Translations under genes and position numbers: made by a program
Part shown: positions 58,012 through 64,000 of the stretch, piece after piece
Numbering within the stretch: position 1 is the stretch's first letter
Layout of the letters: every line of letters begins with the position of its first letter
The notes under the pieces: generated by a model
What the model was told of the DNA's origin: nothing
Database searches by the model: none
The model's input: the letters and a program-made list of their open reading frames with translations, nothing else
Assembly: GCF_000518885.1 (NCBI RefSeq)
Contig: NZ_JAEL01000005.1
Coordinates: 1 to 64,000, forward strand
Reading direction: 5' to 3'
DNA length: 64,000 bases
Origin: Bacillus sp. J33
GTDB lineage: Bacteria > Bacillota > Bacilli > Bacillales > Cytobacillaceae

Positions 58012-58800
58012 ATGAAGAAGCGAATTGATGTAATAGCTGGAGAAGAATCTTTTAATAACCTTTCAACATTTAACAATATTGAAGAAATGAATAAGACTGT
58101 TCGCACCTACAAAGACCAATTAAAAGCCACTGTGAAGCGTTCTGATGTACAGGATAGACTAATTGTATTGCTGGAACTTTTAAAGCGTCACAGTTGCAAG
58201 CAAATCGGTGTTAGCTATATGTGCAAGAACACCATTGCCGCCAAAATGGAATTGTCTTATAAAACAGTCCAAAGATTGATTAAGAAATTAGAAGACCTGA
58301 ACATGATCCGCCAGGTGTCCATGAAGCGTAAGAAAGATATGCTGCAGACTGCCAATGCAATTATTATTCAACCTGCTAAAAATGATGTGTCCGACAAGAA
58401 CCCACCGAAAAAGTCCGGGAAGTGTCCGACCATTAAAACAACCCCTTTTTCTTTAAAACAAAATATTAATAATACACGTAAAGCAGTGGCTCAATTCTCC
58501 AATTCCAATTTCATTGCTCATTGGGTACCAGAAGCATTTGCCTCACTTGCAGGATCCTTCTATGCAAAAGCTGAGACTATTCAAGAGTTCTGGAAGGTTG
58601 TTAAACAGTGTAACCGAGTAATTAACCACGAGACAGAAGAACGAGCATTTACAGCAGCTGGAGAACTAGAGATTGGCCTTAAAGCATTCAAGGAGTTTGT
58701 TATGAAGGTGAAAGCAGGCAAGAGGATGAATAAAGGAGAATTTGCCTACTTCAACGGAATTGTAAATAAGCTAATGGATAAATATTATTGGTCCATGTAA
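58012..58800 (+). CDS. Winged-helix plasmid-type protein, possible replication or transfer regulator
   Basis: From ATG 58012 (AAGGGGAG upstream) the product is 262 residues. Residues about 40-115 form a winged helix (KQIGVSYMCKNTIAAKMELSYKTVQRLIKKLEDLNMIRQVSMKRKKDMLQTANAIII), followed by a Lys/Pro-rich linker and a helical C-terminal domain (FIAHWVPEAFASLAGSFYAKAETIQEFWKVVKQCNRV). Similar two-part proteins occur on Bacillus plasmids, where they are annotated only as helix-turn-helix proteins. It is divergent from, and adjacent to, conjugation-like genes. I do not assign a function. Confidence 0.65.
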   Translation: MKKRIDVIAGEESFNNLSTFNNIEEMNKTVRTYKDQLKATVKRSDVQDRLIVLLELLKRHSCKQIGVSYMCKNTIAAKMELSYKTVQRLIKKLEDLNMIRQVSMKRKKDMLQTANAIIIQPAKNDVSDKNPPKKSGKCPTIKTTPFSLKQNINNTRKAVAQFSNSNFIAHWVPEAFASLAGSFYAKAETIQEFWKVVKQCNRVINHETEERAFTAAGELEIGLKAFKEFVMKVKAGKRMNKGEFAYFNGIVNKLMDKYYWSM

Positions 58801-59430
58801 TTATCTTAAATCTTCCTTGGTGAAAACCATACACAGCATGCCTACAGCTGCACAATAATTGTTTAATATCTCCCTTCGGCTTTCAGTTGTGGTGTAGAAA
58901 ACAAGGACAGGCTTATGCTTATATTGCTTTTCGATGGCTGGAGATAGAAGTTCATATTGCTTGATTTTCTTTTTATTCTCAATCATGGATTGAGTCCGAT
59001 CTACTTCTAAAAAGTGAAAAACTTTATGATGGGTGAAAGTTGCATCAGGGATAATCGAGGACTCTTTGTAGGTCAGCCCACTTTGATATTTGAAGGTGAT
59101 CTTTTCCTCTATCCTCCAATCTTGTGGACGGTTGAAATAAAGGTACATGTCGTTTCTGAGAAGGTGATGATCTACAGTTAATGACCATTTCACTTCTTTA
59201 TCAGATCCAATGAGATCCCTGCCGGCATTGTTTAAATAATATACATATTTGCCGTTATGCATTTTAATGTGCAGAAAGTCTTTCATCCTGTTCAGCACCT
59301 TAAGTGCATTCCGATCAGTTCCTAATCCATGCAGCAATTGAAGATGTTCTCTTGAGGCAAAAACCAACTTATCCAAACTTAACAAGATCTTCTCCTGCCG
59401 GCTCTTCTTTTTCTCGATACTCGACAACAT
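58801..59430 (-). CDS. Replication-relaxation family protein
   Basis: The 209-residue protein matches the replication-relaxation family found on Gram-positive plasmids and integrative elements: an N-terminal winged helix (RQEKILLSLDKLVFASREHLQLLHGLGTDRNALKVLNRM), then a nuclease-like region with TVDHHLLRNDMYLYF, IPDATFTHHKVFHFLEVDRTQSM and KPVLVFYTTTESRREIL. The D...ExD pattern suggests a restriction-endonuclease-like fold. It overlaps the FtsK-type gene by 62 nt, so the two are expressed together. Confidence 0.8.
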   Translation of the reverse strand: MLSSIEKKKSRQEKILLSLDKLVFASREHLQLLHGLGTDRNALKVLNRMKDFLHIKMHNGKYVYYLNNAGRDLIGSDKEVKWSLTVDHHLLRNDMYLYFNRPQDWRIEEKITFKYQSGLTYKESSIIPDATFTHHKVFHFLEVDRTQSMIENKKKIKQYELLSPAIEKQYKHKPVLVFYTTTESRREILNNYCAAVGMLCMVFTKEDLR

Positions 59431-60649
59431 TTTCTGGCGCTCCTTTCATTGATTGTGGGACCTGGTATCTCTCTAATCGTTTCCACATGTCATGATCTTC
59501 TAAGAGTGGTACCTGCATTTTCTGGAGCTCATGAGTTTTATAAAGTCCCCTGCCTTTAACATCTGATGGCAGTTCCTCAGCTCCCCTTTCATCAATGGCC
59601 ACTTCTGAGGCATAACCGGATGGCAGCCTAAAGGTTACTTTACCATCGGAATTTTGTTTTATAGAACGAGGCAAAGTGTCTGATGTTGGGTATTGGGTGC
59701 AGAATACTTCTCTATAGCCCAAACCTCCACCAATACGGGTTATTTCACCTAAAAAGTATTGGCACATACCTAACATTTCTTTCTGTTCTTTTTTCATCCA
59801 CTTCTCAGGGGCCAGCTGGGCTGCTTCATCCACAATGATGAACTTCCTTTTCTTAATGGGTGTATTAGAAATGTTTGTATAGAAATTTTCTTGAAAGTAC
59901 TTATATTCCTCCTGCATCTGATTGTGGATGCCATCAAGCATGATAGCAGCTTCCATTGGATTGCTGGCCACCCCTTTTACCTGTTCCAGAAGCTTATATC
60001 TTCCAAACTCCAGACCTCCCTTTAAATCGATGATATACAGCTCCACATCTTGTGGATGGTATTCAATCAAATAAGACACCAGGACCTTCAAAAAGACTGT
60101 TTTTCCAAATCGCGTGGTACCTGCCACAGTCATATGAGGAATCTGTTCAAAGTCATGCCAGAGCATTCCTTCCAAAACTTTTCCTAATGGTATTACCCAC
60201 TTGTTTTCTCCTGCCTTCTTATGATCTTCTGGATAAATAGGGCATTCCGGAACAAGATCATAAGGGAATAAGTCTGGAATATCCTTCTTAAACACTTTAA
60301 TCACTAAATACTTTCGTGGATCCTTCGGAATCACCCAGGCTTTAAATTCGACCAATACCGGCCGGCTTAAACCATCAGAGAAAAAATGCACCTTCTTTTC
60401 CATCTCAGCCATTTTGGTAGCAGGCAAGCCTAATGGGATCTGAAAAACATACTTTGTTCCAATTTCCTCGTTCCCATCCACAATAGGATATTTCTTTTTG
60501 AATTTAGGGAATTGAGGTTCCCCATTTTTATTGGTGATCCCATACCCTGTGTTTTCAAATATAGTCTGTATGTTTTTCCTTTCATTGCTCCCTTTAGGGA
60601 TGGCTGCAGCTCCTGCCACCAACAGGGGAAAAGCTAACCATTCAATCAT
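59369..60649 (-). CDS. FtsK/SpoIIIE-type DNA translocase (transfer protein)
   Basis: Starting at ATG 60649 (AAAGGAG upstream) the 426-residue protein has a short N-terminal hydrophobic segment (WLAFPLLVAGAAAI) and an ATPase domain with Walker A VAGTTRFGKTVFLKVL (about 193-208), Walker B KRKFIIVDEAAQ and GGLGYREVFCTQYPTSDTLP. Proteins of this kind move DNA in plasmid or ICE transfer as coupling proteins. With the replication-relaxation protein it indicates a transferable element and not a prophage. A relaxase is not visible in the window. Confidence 0.82.
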   Translation of the reverse strand: MIEWLAFPLLVAGAAAIPKGSNERKNIQTIFENTGYGITNKNGEPQFPKFKKKYPIVDGNEEIGTKYVFQIPLGLPATKMAEMEKKVHFFSDGLSRPVLVEFKAWVIPKDPRKYLVIKVFKKDIPDLFPYDLVPECPIYPEDHKKAGENKWVIPLGKVLEGMLWHDFEQIPHMTVAGTTRFGKTVFLKVLVSYLIEYHPQDVELYIIDLKGGLEFGRYKLLEQVKGVASNPMEAAIMLDGIHNQMQEEYKYFQENFYTNISNTPIKKRKFIIVDEAAQLAPEKWMKKEQKEMLGMCQYFLGEITRIGGGLGYREVFCTQYPTSDTLPRSIKQNSDGKVTFRLPSGYASEVAIDERGAEELPSDVKGRGLYKTHELQKMQVPLLEDHDMWKRLERYQVPQSMKGAPENVVEYREKEEPAGEDLVKFG

Positions 60650-60801
60650 TGAACATGCTCTCCTTTCCAAAATGAACTTGTGGAACAAGTGAATGAGGAC
60701 TTTAGCGAAAAGCTAAAGGAATTTCACTCAAACTGAACCAATAAATACAAGCTCTATCCATTGAAAACATTGACATCCGAACCGACCGGAGAACTGACTG
60801 C

Positions 60802-61071
60802 CTAAAACCCAATGACCAGGCTGCGTATGAGTGGGTTCTTAAATACAGCCCACCCGAGTGCAAACAGAATCCCTCCCAGACCAACTGCCCGAACAGTCGC
60901 TTCATTAATCGGCACGCCACATTTTTCTAAAAAAAAGAGGGCCATTAAGACAGCCCCAGTGCCCACAAAGAAGGTAAGTCCCCCATCCACCATGGACAAT
61001 AGACCTGGATCTGGAGCCATATAGGAATAACCAGAAACAAACTGCTTAAAAGGAATAACCTCGATTCCCAC
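60802..61071 (-). CDS. Small two-helix membrane protein of the element
   Basis: The 89-residue product has two hydrophobic segments (GGLTFFVGTGAVLMALFFLE and AVGLGGILFALGWAVF) and no recognised domain. It lies upstream of the FtsK-type gene in the same direction, overlapping the preceding gene's 3' end by 26 nt. It could be a membrane partner of the transfer ATPase, a guess from position. Confidence 0.6.
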   Translation of the reverse strand: MGIEVIPFKQFVSGYSYMAPDPGLLSMVDGGLTFFVGTGAVLMALFFLEKCGVPINEATVRAVGLGGILFALGWAVFKNPLIRSLVIGF

Positions 61072-61360
61072 GTCTCTCTTCCTCCTTCAGCTTCCTTTTT
61101 AATTTGGCTGCTGTTTGATAATAAACTTCGTCATAGCTTTCAATTCCAGAATCCACACATTGGTACCGTTCCAGATAGTTCATGATGGTCCAGCAATCAT
61201 CTGCAGTTTTTGCGCTGAAATACAGTTGATTAAGATAGTCAGAGGAAAATAGATATTCAGTTTCATCCAGTTCATTAAAACTGCTTTCATACATTCTCCT
61301 CTTAGTCACCTCACTTTCCCTGTAACCATCAAAAATGCTTCTTATTATTCCATTAATCAT
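61046..61360 (-). CDS. Element protein of unknown function
   Basis: The 104-residue, highly charged, helical protein (RESEVTKRRMYESSFNELDETEYLFSSDYLNQLYFSAKTADDCWTIMNYLERYQ) is not recognised. It is first in the minus-strand transfer operon, divergent from the XRE regulator at 61521, whose intergenic region (61361-61520) probably holds opposed promoters under that regulator's control. Confidence 0.6.
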   Translation of the reverse strand: MINGIIRSIFDGYRESEVTKRRMYESSFNELDETEYLFSSDYLNQLYFSAKTADDCWTIMNYLERYQCVDSGIESYDEVYYQTAAKLKRKLKEEERRGNRGYSF

Positions 61361-61520
61361 GTATCTCCACCTCTTTCTGTCAGTGTCTGATACAATATAT
61401 GGGCATTTGACTATAAAATTGCCTGTCTTTCAAAGAAAAGTTAAATTTTTATCAAACTTATCTTTAAAGGAATTCAAATCAAAGTGTGGAAATGGTTATA
61501 AAAGCTATTGGAGGCCACAT

Positions 61521-61721
61521 ATGTTTAAAAATAAAATAGATTATTGGATGGATAAGCAGGGGTTAAAGAACAAACATATCGCTAAAGCTTGTGAAGTAAC
61601 GGAAACCACCTTTTCAAAATGGAGACAAAATAAAACTCAGCCAGATTTGAAACAATCGGCAATTATTGCACGTAAATTAGGAGTATCTATTGATGATTTA
61701 GCAGATCTTGAGGAGGATTAA
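61521..61721 (+). CDS. XRE-family (Cro/CI-type) regulator
   Basis: From ATG 61521 (TTGGAGG upstream) the 66-residue protein is a single helix-turn-helix domain: IDYWMDKQGLKNKHIAKACEVTETTFSKWRQNKTQPDLKQSAIIARKLGVSIDDL. A longer upstream frame has no RBS and no similarity. Such small XRE proteins are the switch regulators of integrative elements, here facing the transfer operon. Confidence 0.85.
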   Translation: MFKNKIDYWMDKQGLKNKHIAKACEVTETTFSKWRQNKTQPDLKQSAIIARKLGVSIDDLADLEED

Positions 61722-61724
61722 ATA

Positions 61725-62234
61725 ATGTATTATTTGTTTGTTGGGCTTTTTGTAATAACAGTCGCATTAGGAATGCTTACTATTTTCTTTTTGTTCAAGA
61801 GGGAAAAATACGGCGCCAAGCGACTTTCAATTAGTGCATTAGCACTCGTTGTCTCGGTATTAATTTTAATACCTCTTGGGAATTCACCAGTAGTTGATGA
61901 AATGTCTGACGAAGAAACTGATCAATGGTATGAAGACAATGTTGCACCAAAATCAACTGAAGAAGCAGCGAGTGTAGTCCAGGAGGTTAAGGAAACGGAA
62001 CCATTAGTAAGCAAAGCTGAATCTGATCTAATTCATAAAGGAATGACTTATGAGGAAGTGGTGTCAATTATTGGGCAGGAAGGAACTTTAAGCAATGAAA
62101 CTAAAATGAGCCACGCCACTTTAACCTCATATAAATGGGAAAATGAAGATGGTAGTTATGCCGCTATTTTTTTCTCTGACAAAAACACAGGGGTACCTAA
62201 AGTTGAAGATTTTATATTCAGCAACTTAAAATAA
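61725..62234 (+). CDS. Membrane-anchored protein with DUF3862/SmpA-like domain
   Basis: The 169-residue protein has two N-terminal hydrophobic helices (about 2-22 and 35-51), an acidic linker and a C-terminal small domain (IHKGMTYEEVVSIIGQEGTLSNET, LTSYKWENEDGSYAAIFF) like the SmpA/OmlA or BLIP-type fold, which usually mediates protein contacts. It starts 3 nt after the XRE gene, so they are one operon. Its role in the element is unknown. Confidence 0.7.
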   Translation: MYYLFVGLFVITVALGMLTIFFLFKREKYGAKRLSISALALVVSVLILIPLGNSPVVDEMSDEETDQWYEDNVAPKSTEEAASVVQEVKETEPLVSKAESDLIHKGMTYEEVVSIIGQEGTLSNETKMSHATLTSYKWENEDGSYAAIFFSDKNTGVPKVEDFIFSNLK

Positions 62235-62243
62235 TAAAAAACA

Positions 62244-62267
62244 AACCGTCTCAATTAAGAGGCGGTT
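62244..62267. terminator. Bidirectional terminator between convergent element genes
   Basis: AACCGTCTC (62244-62252) pairs with GAGGCGGTT (62259-62267), with one U-G, T run on the plus strand and A-rich left flank. Confidence 0.75.
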
Positions 62268-62476
62268 TTTATTATGCGCAGCGTTCTTGGTTGTGTTGGC
62301 TCCCAGCTGATATATCCTTTGTCTTTTAATTTATGAAGCAGATCACTAACTGTGGATGGTGATTTTAATCCCAACATATCTGCAATGTCACGAAATGCCG
62401 GTGGATAATTGTGTTTATTTATATATTGATTTATGGCTTCTAAAGTTTCCTTTTGTCTCTTCGATAGTTTACGCAT
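62255..62476 (-). CDS. LexA-like DNA-binding domain protein without peptidase domain
   Basis: The 73-residue product is a stand-alone LexA N-terminal winged helix: LSKRQKETLEAINQYINKHNYPPAFRDIADMLGLKSPSTVSDLLHKLKDKGYI. The self-cleaving C-terminal domain is absent. It could bind LexA-type boxes without being inactivated by RecA. Two LexA boxes lie in the promoter of its own operon (62724 and 62754). Its start overlaps the WYL-like gene's 3' end. Confidence 0.85.
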   Translation of the reverse strand: MRKLSKRQKETLEAINQYINKHNYPPAFRDIADMLGLKSPSTVSDLLHKLKDKGYISWEPTQPRTLRIIKTAS

Positions 62477-62696
62477 AATTTACCCCTCTTTTTCTACGTT
62501 GTTTGGCAGCTGATAAAATGTTTGCTCGTTTAAATGATCTCAGCTGCTGTTTACCAATATCAAATGCCAGGATGCCCTCCACGGTTATTTTTCTAACTAT
62601 AACAGACCTTTGGGAAAGCTCACCTGCATTATTCATGTAGATTAAATCAATTGGTAATTTATTTTCCAGAGAGGATTTAAACAAGCAATTCATCAT
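62469..62696 (-). CDS. WYL-like small protein of YolD/UvrX-type SOS loci
   Basis: From ATG 62696 (AAAGGAG upstream) the 75-residue protein reads NCLFKSSLENKLPIDLIYMNNAGELSQRSVIVRKITVEGILAFDIGKQQLRSF, a pattern like part of a WYL domain, which binds nucleotides or nucleic acid. Similar short genes accompany YolD-type genes on Bacillus plasmids. It overlaps the LexA-like gene by 8 nt. The frame upstream to 62855 runs across the SOS promoter and is not expected to be translated. Confidence 0.7.
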   Translation of the reverse strand: MMNCLFKSSLENKLPIDLIYMNNAGELSQRSVIVRKITVEGILAFDIGKQQLRSFKRANILSAAKQRRKRGVNYA

Positions 62697-62723
62697 TTTC
62701 AGCTCCTTTGACATAATAATATA

Positions 62724-62737
62724 CAAACACGCGTTCG
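62724..62737 (-). promoter_or_regulatory. LexA (SOS) box 1
   Basis: On the minus strand CGAACGCGTGTTTG matches the Bacillus LexA consensus CGAACRNRYGTTYG at every position. It lies just upstream of the WYL-like/LexA-like operon. Confidence 0.85.
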
Positions 62738-62753
62738 TTTTCAAGTTGATTTT

Positions 62754-62767
62754 CGAACAAATGTTTG
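62754..62767 (+). promoter_or_regulatory. LexA (SOS) box 2
   Basis: CGAACAAATGTTTG matches CGAACRNRYGTTYG at every position. It lies just upstream of the YolD-type gene and is spaced 30 bp (about three turns) from box 1, in a divergent promoter. Confidence 0.88.
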
Positions 62768-62798
62768 TATAATTTATAGTATAAGGAGATGACAGGAA

Positions 62799-63128
62799 AT
62801 GATTCGTGATCGCGGAAAAAAGAAATGGCAATCTGCATTCTTCATGCCCGAGCATGTAAAATTGCTAAAACAAATAACCTTTGATGATAAGAAGCAAATG
62901 AAGCCCCAGCTGGATGAGCAGGAATTCGAGGAGATTGGCTTTATAGTCATGGAGTCTCTTAATTACAGTGTTCCAATTAAAGTGACGGTCTGGAGGGATG
63001 GGTTTTTTCAGGCTTTAACAGGAATAGTCGATAAGGTGGATATGCTAATGAAATACATACTATTTGAATGTGATGACGGAAAAAGAAGGGTCATTATTGA
63101 GGAAATTACAGCTGTTGAGAGGGTTTAA
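62799..63128 (+). CDS. YolD-like protein
   Basis: The 109-residue protein is a YolD-family member (RGKKKWQSAFFMPEHVKLLKQ ... DEQEFEEIGFIVMESLNYSVPIKVTVWRDGFFQALTGIVDKVD). YolD proteins are SOS-induced and usually encoded next to UvrX-type Y-family DNA polymerases; the fold and genetic context suggest a UmuD-like accessory role. Here the polymerase gene is not adjacent. The gene has a LexA box 32 nt before the start and a good RBS (AAGGAGATG). Confidence 0.88.
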   Translation: MIRDRGKKKWQSAFFMPEHVKLLKQITFDDKKQMKPQLDEQEFEEIGFIVMESLNYSVPIKVTVWRDGFFQALTGIVDKVDMLMKYILFECDDGKRRVIIEEITAVERV

Positions 63129-63130
63129 CG

Positions 63131-63490
63131 ATGACCAGGATTCCAGAAAAAGACCGCGATATTTTAGAGCAAGCAATGTACCTGCCTATGCTGCTAACCA
63201 TCCTTGAACGTGATCGGATTATATTTGATAATGCGGGCTTTAAGCTGAAAGAGCCTTATCTTCAGTTAATTGAAGAAACAATAAAGGTTGTTCAAAGTGA
63301 TTTAAAAGAAGCGAAGTTTGCCATGAGGAAAGGGCAGATGAAGGTTGAGCAGGTAGCTAGAGACGAGGCTTTTACAATGTTTTTATTCATATACAAAGGA
63401 TTTGAGGAACAGCATAATTACTTCAATCCCCGGATCCGGAATAAGGTTCAGGAATTATTAGAGTTTTATTTATTTAAGAAATTTAGATAA
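63131..63490 (+). CDS. Helical protein downstream of the YolD-like gene
   Basis: The 119-residue protein (MTRIPEKDRDILEQAMYLPM, DNAGFKLKEPYLQLIEETIKVVQSDLKEAKFAMRKGQMKVEQVARDEAFTMFLF) is all-helical and not recognised as a characterised enzyme. It starts 2 nt after the YolD-like stop, so it belongs to the SOS-controlled operon. Similar partners occur next to YolD-type genes in Bacillus mobile elements, function unknown. Confidence 0.75.
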   Translation: MTRIPEKDRDILEQAMYLPMLLTILERDRIIFDNAGFKLKEPYLQLIEETIKVVQSDLKEAKFAMRKGQMKVEQVARDEAFTMFLFIYKGFEEQHNYFNPRIRNKVQELLEFYLFKKFR

Positions 63491-63568
63491 CAAGCAGTAC
63501 CCCTTTAACTTCATGAATTAGACATAAGAAATTAACCAATTTGTTGATAGGGAAAGGGTAGATTTAAA

Positions 63569-63742
63569 TTGACTAGACTCCGTGCATATGATGTTAAAGT
63601 AATTAGAAGAAGATATCAAAGGGAAATATTAAGGGATGAAGGAAAGCCAAGAGAACTAATTGAGGAAATTGCATGTGAATTTGAAGTAAAACCATCATGT
63701 ATATATAGGATTATTAAAAGAAAGACCTGGAAACATTTATAA
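63569..63742 (+). CDS. Small resolvase-type helix-turn-helix protein
   Basis: A TTG at 63569 (AAAGGG upstream) opens 57 codons: RLRAYDVKVIRRRYQREIL, then PRELIEEIACEFEVKPSCIY and RIIKRKTWKHL. The last part is a helix-turn-helix of the type found at the ends of resolvases and HNH endonucleases (IYRIIKRKTWKHL). It is followed by a good terminator (63741-63766). Possibly a fragment of a larger protein, but start, stop and terminator look intact. Confidence 0.6.
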   Translation: MTRLRAYDVKVIRRRYQREILRDEGKPRELIEEIACEFEVKPSCIYRIIKRKTWKHL

Positions 63743-63769
63743 GCCCCTCTCGATTGAGAAGGGCTTTAT
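63741..63769 (+). terminator. Terminator after the small HTH gene
   Basis: AAGCCCCTCTC (63741-63751) pairs with GAGAAGGGCTT (63756-63766) with one mismatch, followed by TATTT. Confidence 0.7.
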
Positions 63770-63784
63770 TTCCTATAGAGAACA

Positions 63785-63901
63785 TTACTTCTTCTTTGGT
63801 ATATCAGAAGTCTTAATTGTCCCAGTGATAATTCTTAATTTCTTTGGGTCTCCAAGATATTCTTCTTTGACGTAATTATTGTGACCAGCATTTTCTTGCA
63901 T
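63785..63901 (-). CDS. Possible 38-residue small protein
   Basis: ATG 63901 is preceded by TGAGGTGA at good spacing and reads MQENAGHNNYVKEEYLGDPK followed by a Lys-rich end (KLRIITGTIKTSDIPKKK). The peptide is polar with a repeated Lys tail. No homologue is known to me; the RBS and the position between a terminator and the window edge are the only support. The last 99 bases (63902-64000) show nothing else. Confidence 0.4.
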   Translation of the reverse strand: MQENAGHNNYVKEEYLGDPKKLRIITGTIKTSDIPKKK

Positions 63902-64000
63902 TATATTTCACCTCACTATTAAATATGGGCACATCTCAAAGGACAAGGACTTGTAACTTACTTTAAAAAGTTTTCAACTGCTTTCGTGACTGCAGCTCGA

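Noticed and set aside
60702-60920. 72-codon minus-strand ORF near the transfer genes
   Set aside because: It overlaps the membrane-protein gene at 60802-61071 in another frame and has no RBS or motif.

Overview
The window comes from a Gram-positive, endospore-forming Bacillaceae chromosome of moderate GC content. The syntenic block comFA-comFC-yvyF-flgM-flgN-flgK-flgL-yviE-fliW-csrA-hag-flaG-fliD-fliS-fliT-hpf...secA-prfB follows the Bacillus subtilis order. Ribosome binding sites are strong AAGGAGG types, TTG and GTG starts are used, and sigma-D promoters, LexA boxes and a yybP-ykoY riboswitch are readable. A Cytobacillus/Bacillus firmus-type host is my guess, not a demonstrated identity.

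Layout. (1) 1-155: the start of an IS1182-type transposase running off the left edge. (2) 319-3171: nickel-pincer nucleotide (NPN) genes larB-larC1-larE on the minus strand, with larC2 split off onto the plus strand. (3) 3262-24900: twenty minus-strand genes for aldonic/sugar-acid use: two complete TRAP transporters, a LarA-family (NPN-dependent) epimerase/racemase candidate, YjhG-type xylonate dehydratase, YjhH-type 2-keto-3-deoxypentonate aldolase, galactonate dehydratase DgoD, a split UxaA-type dehydratase, a KdaD-type FAH dehydratase with ketoglutarate-semialdehyde-type dehydrogenase, KDG kinase, KDPG aldolase and an IclR regulator. (4) 25608-29651: prfB (programmed frameshift) and secA. 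(5) 29965-43698: a block sitting between secA and hpf, which are usually adjacent: NERD and SEC-C proteins, a decayed zinc-ribbon gene, a primase-helicase of the TOTE type, DUF1028, paired chromate transporters, gamma-glutamyltransferase, a Mn riboswitch before a small FbpB-like gene, Spo0M-like and YkvA-like proteins, and a sigma-D-driven lipoprotein/chemoreceptor pair. (6) 43740-57801: hpf and the flagellar/competence block; hag is interrupted by two group I introns with a LAGLIDADG endonuclease gene next to it. (7) 57802-64000: a plasmid-like or integrative element whose left end, marked by an 11-bp inverted repeat, interrupts comFA just before the Walker A codons. It carries an FtsK-type translocase, a replication-relaxation protein, XRE and LexA-like regulators and a YolD-type SOS operon.

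How the genes work together: the TRAP systems would import sugar acids; the LarA homologue, matured by LarB/C1/C2/E, could invert C2 so that stereoisomers enter the dehydratases; the 2-keto-3-deoxy acids are then phosphorylated and cleaved, cleaved directly, or dehydrated to ketoglutarate semialdehyde and oxidised. The two TRAP operons share an operator-like sequence that overlaps their promoters.

The most unusual signals are: hag with two introns, the second of which encodes its own in-frame copy of the flagellin C-terminus; a family of intergenic arrays with a TATCGGYCA-like core repeated every 20-21 bp (two helical turns) at four loci, each just beyond a terminator; the LarA/Lar locus with larC split onto opposite strands; and comFA interrupted by a mobile element. 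No rRNA, tRNA or CRISPR array was seen.
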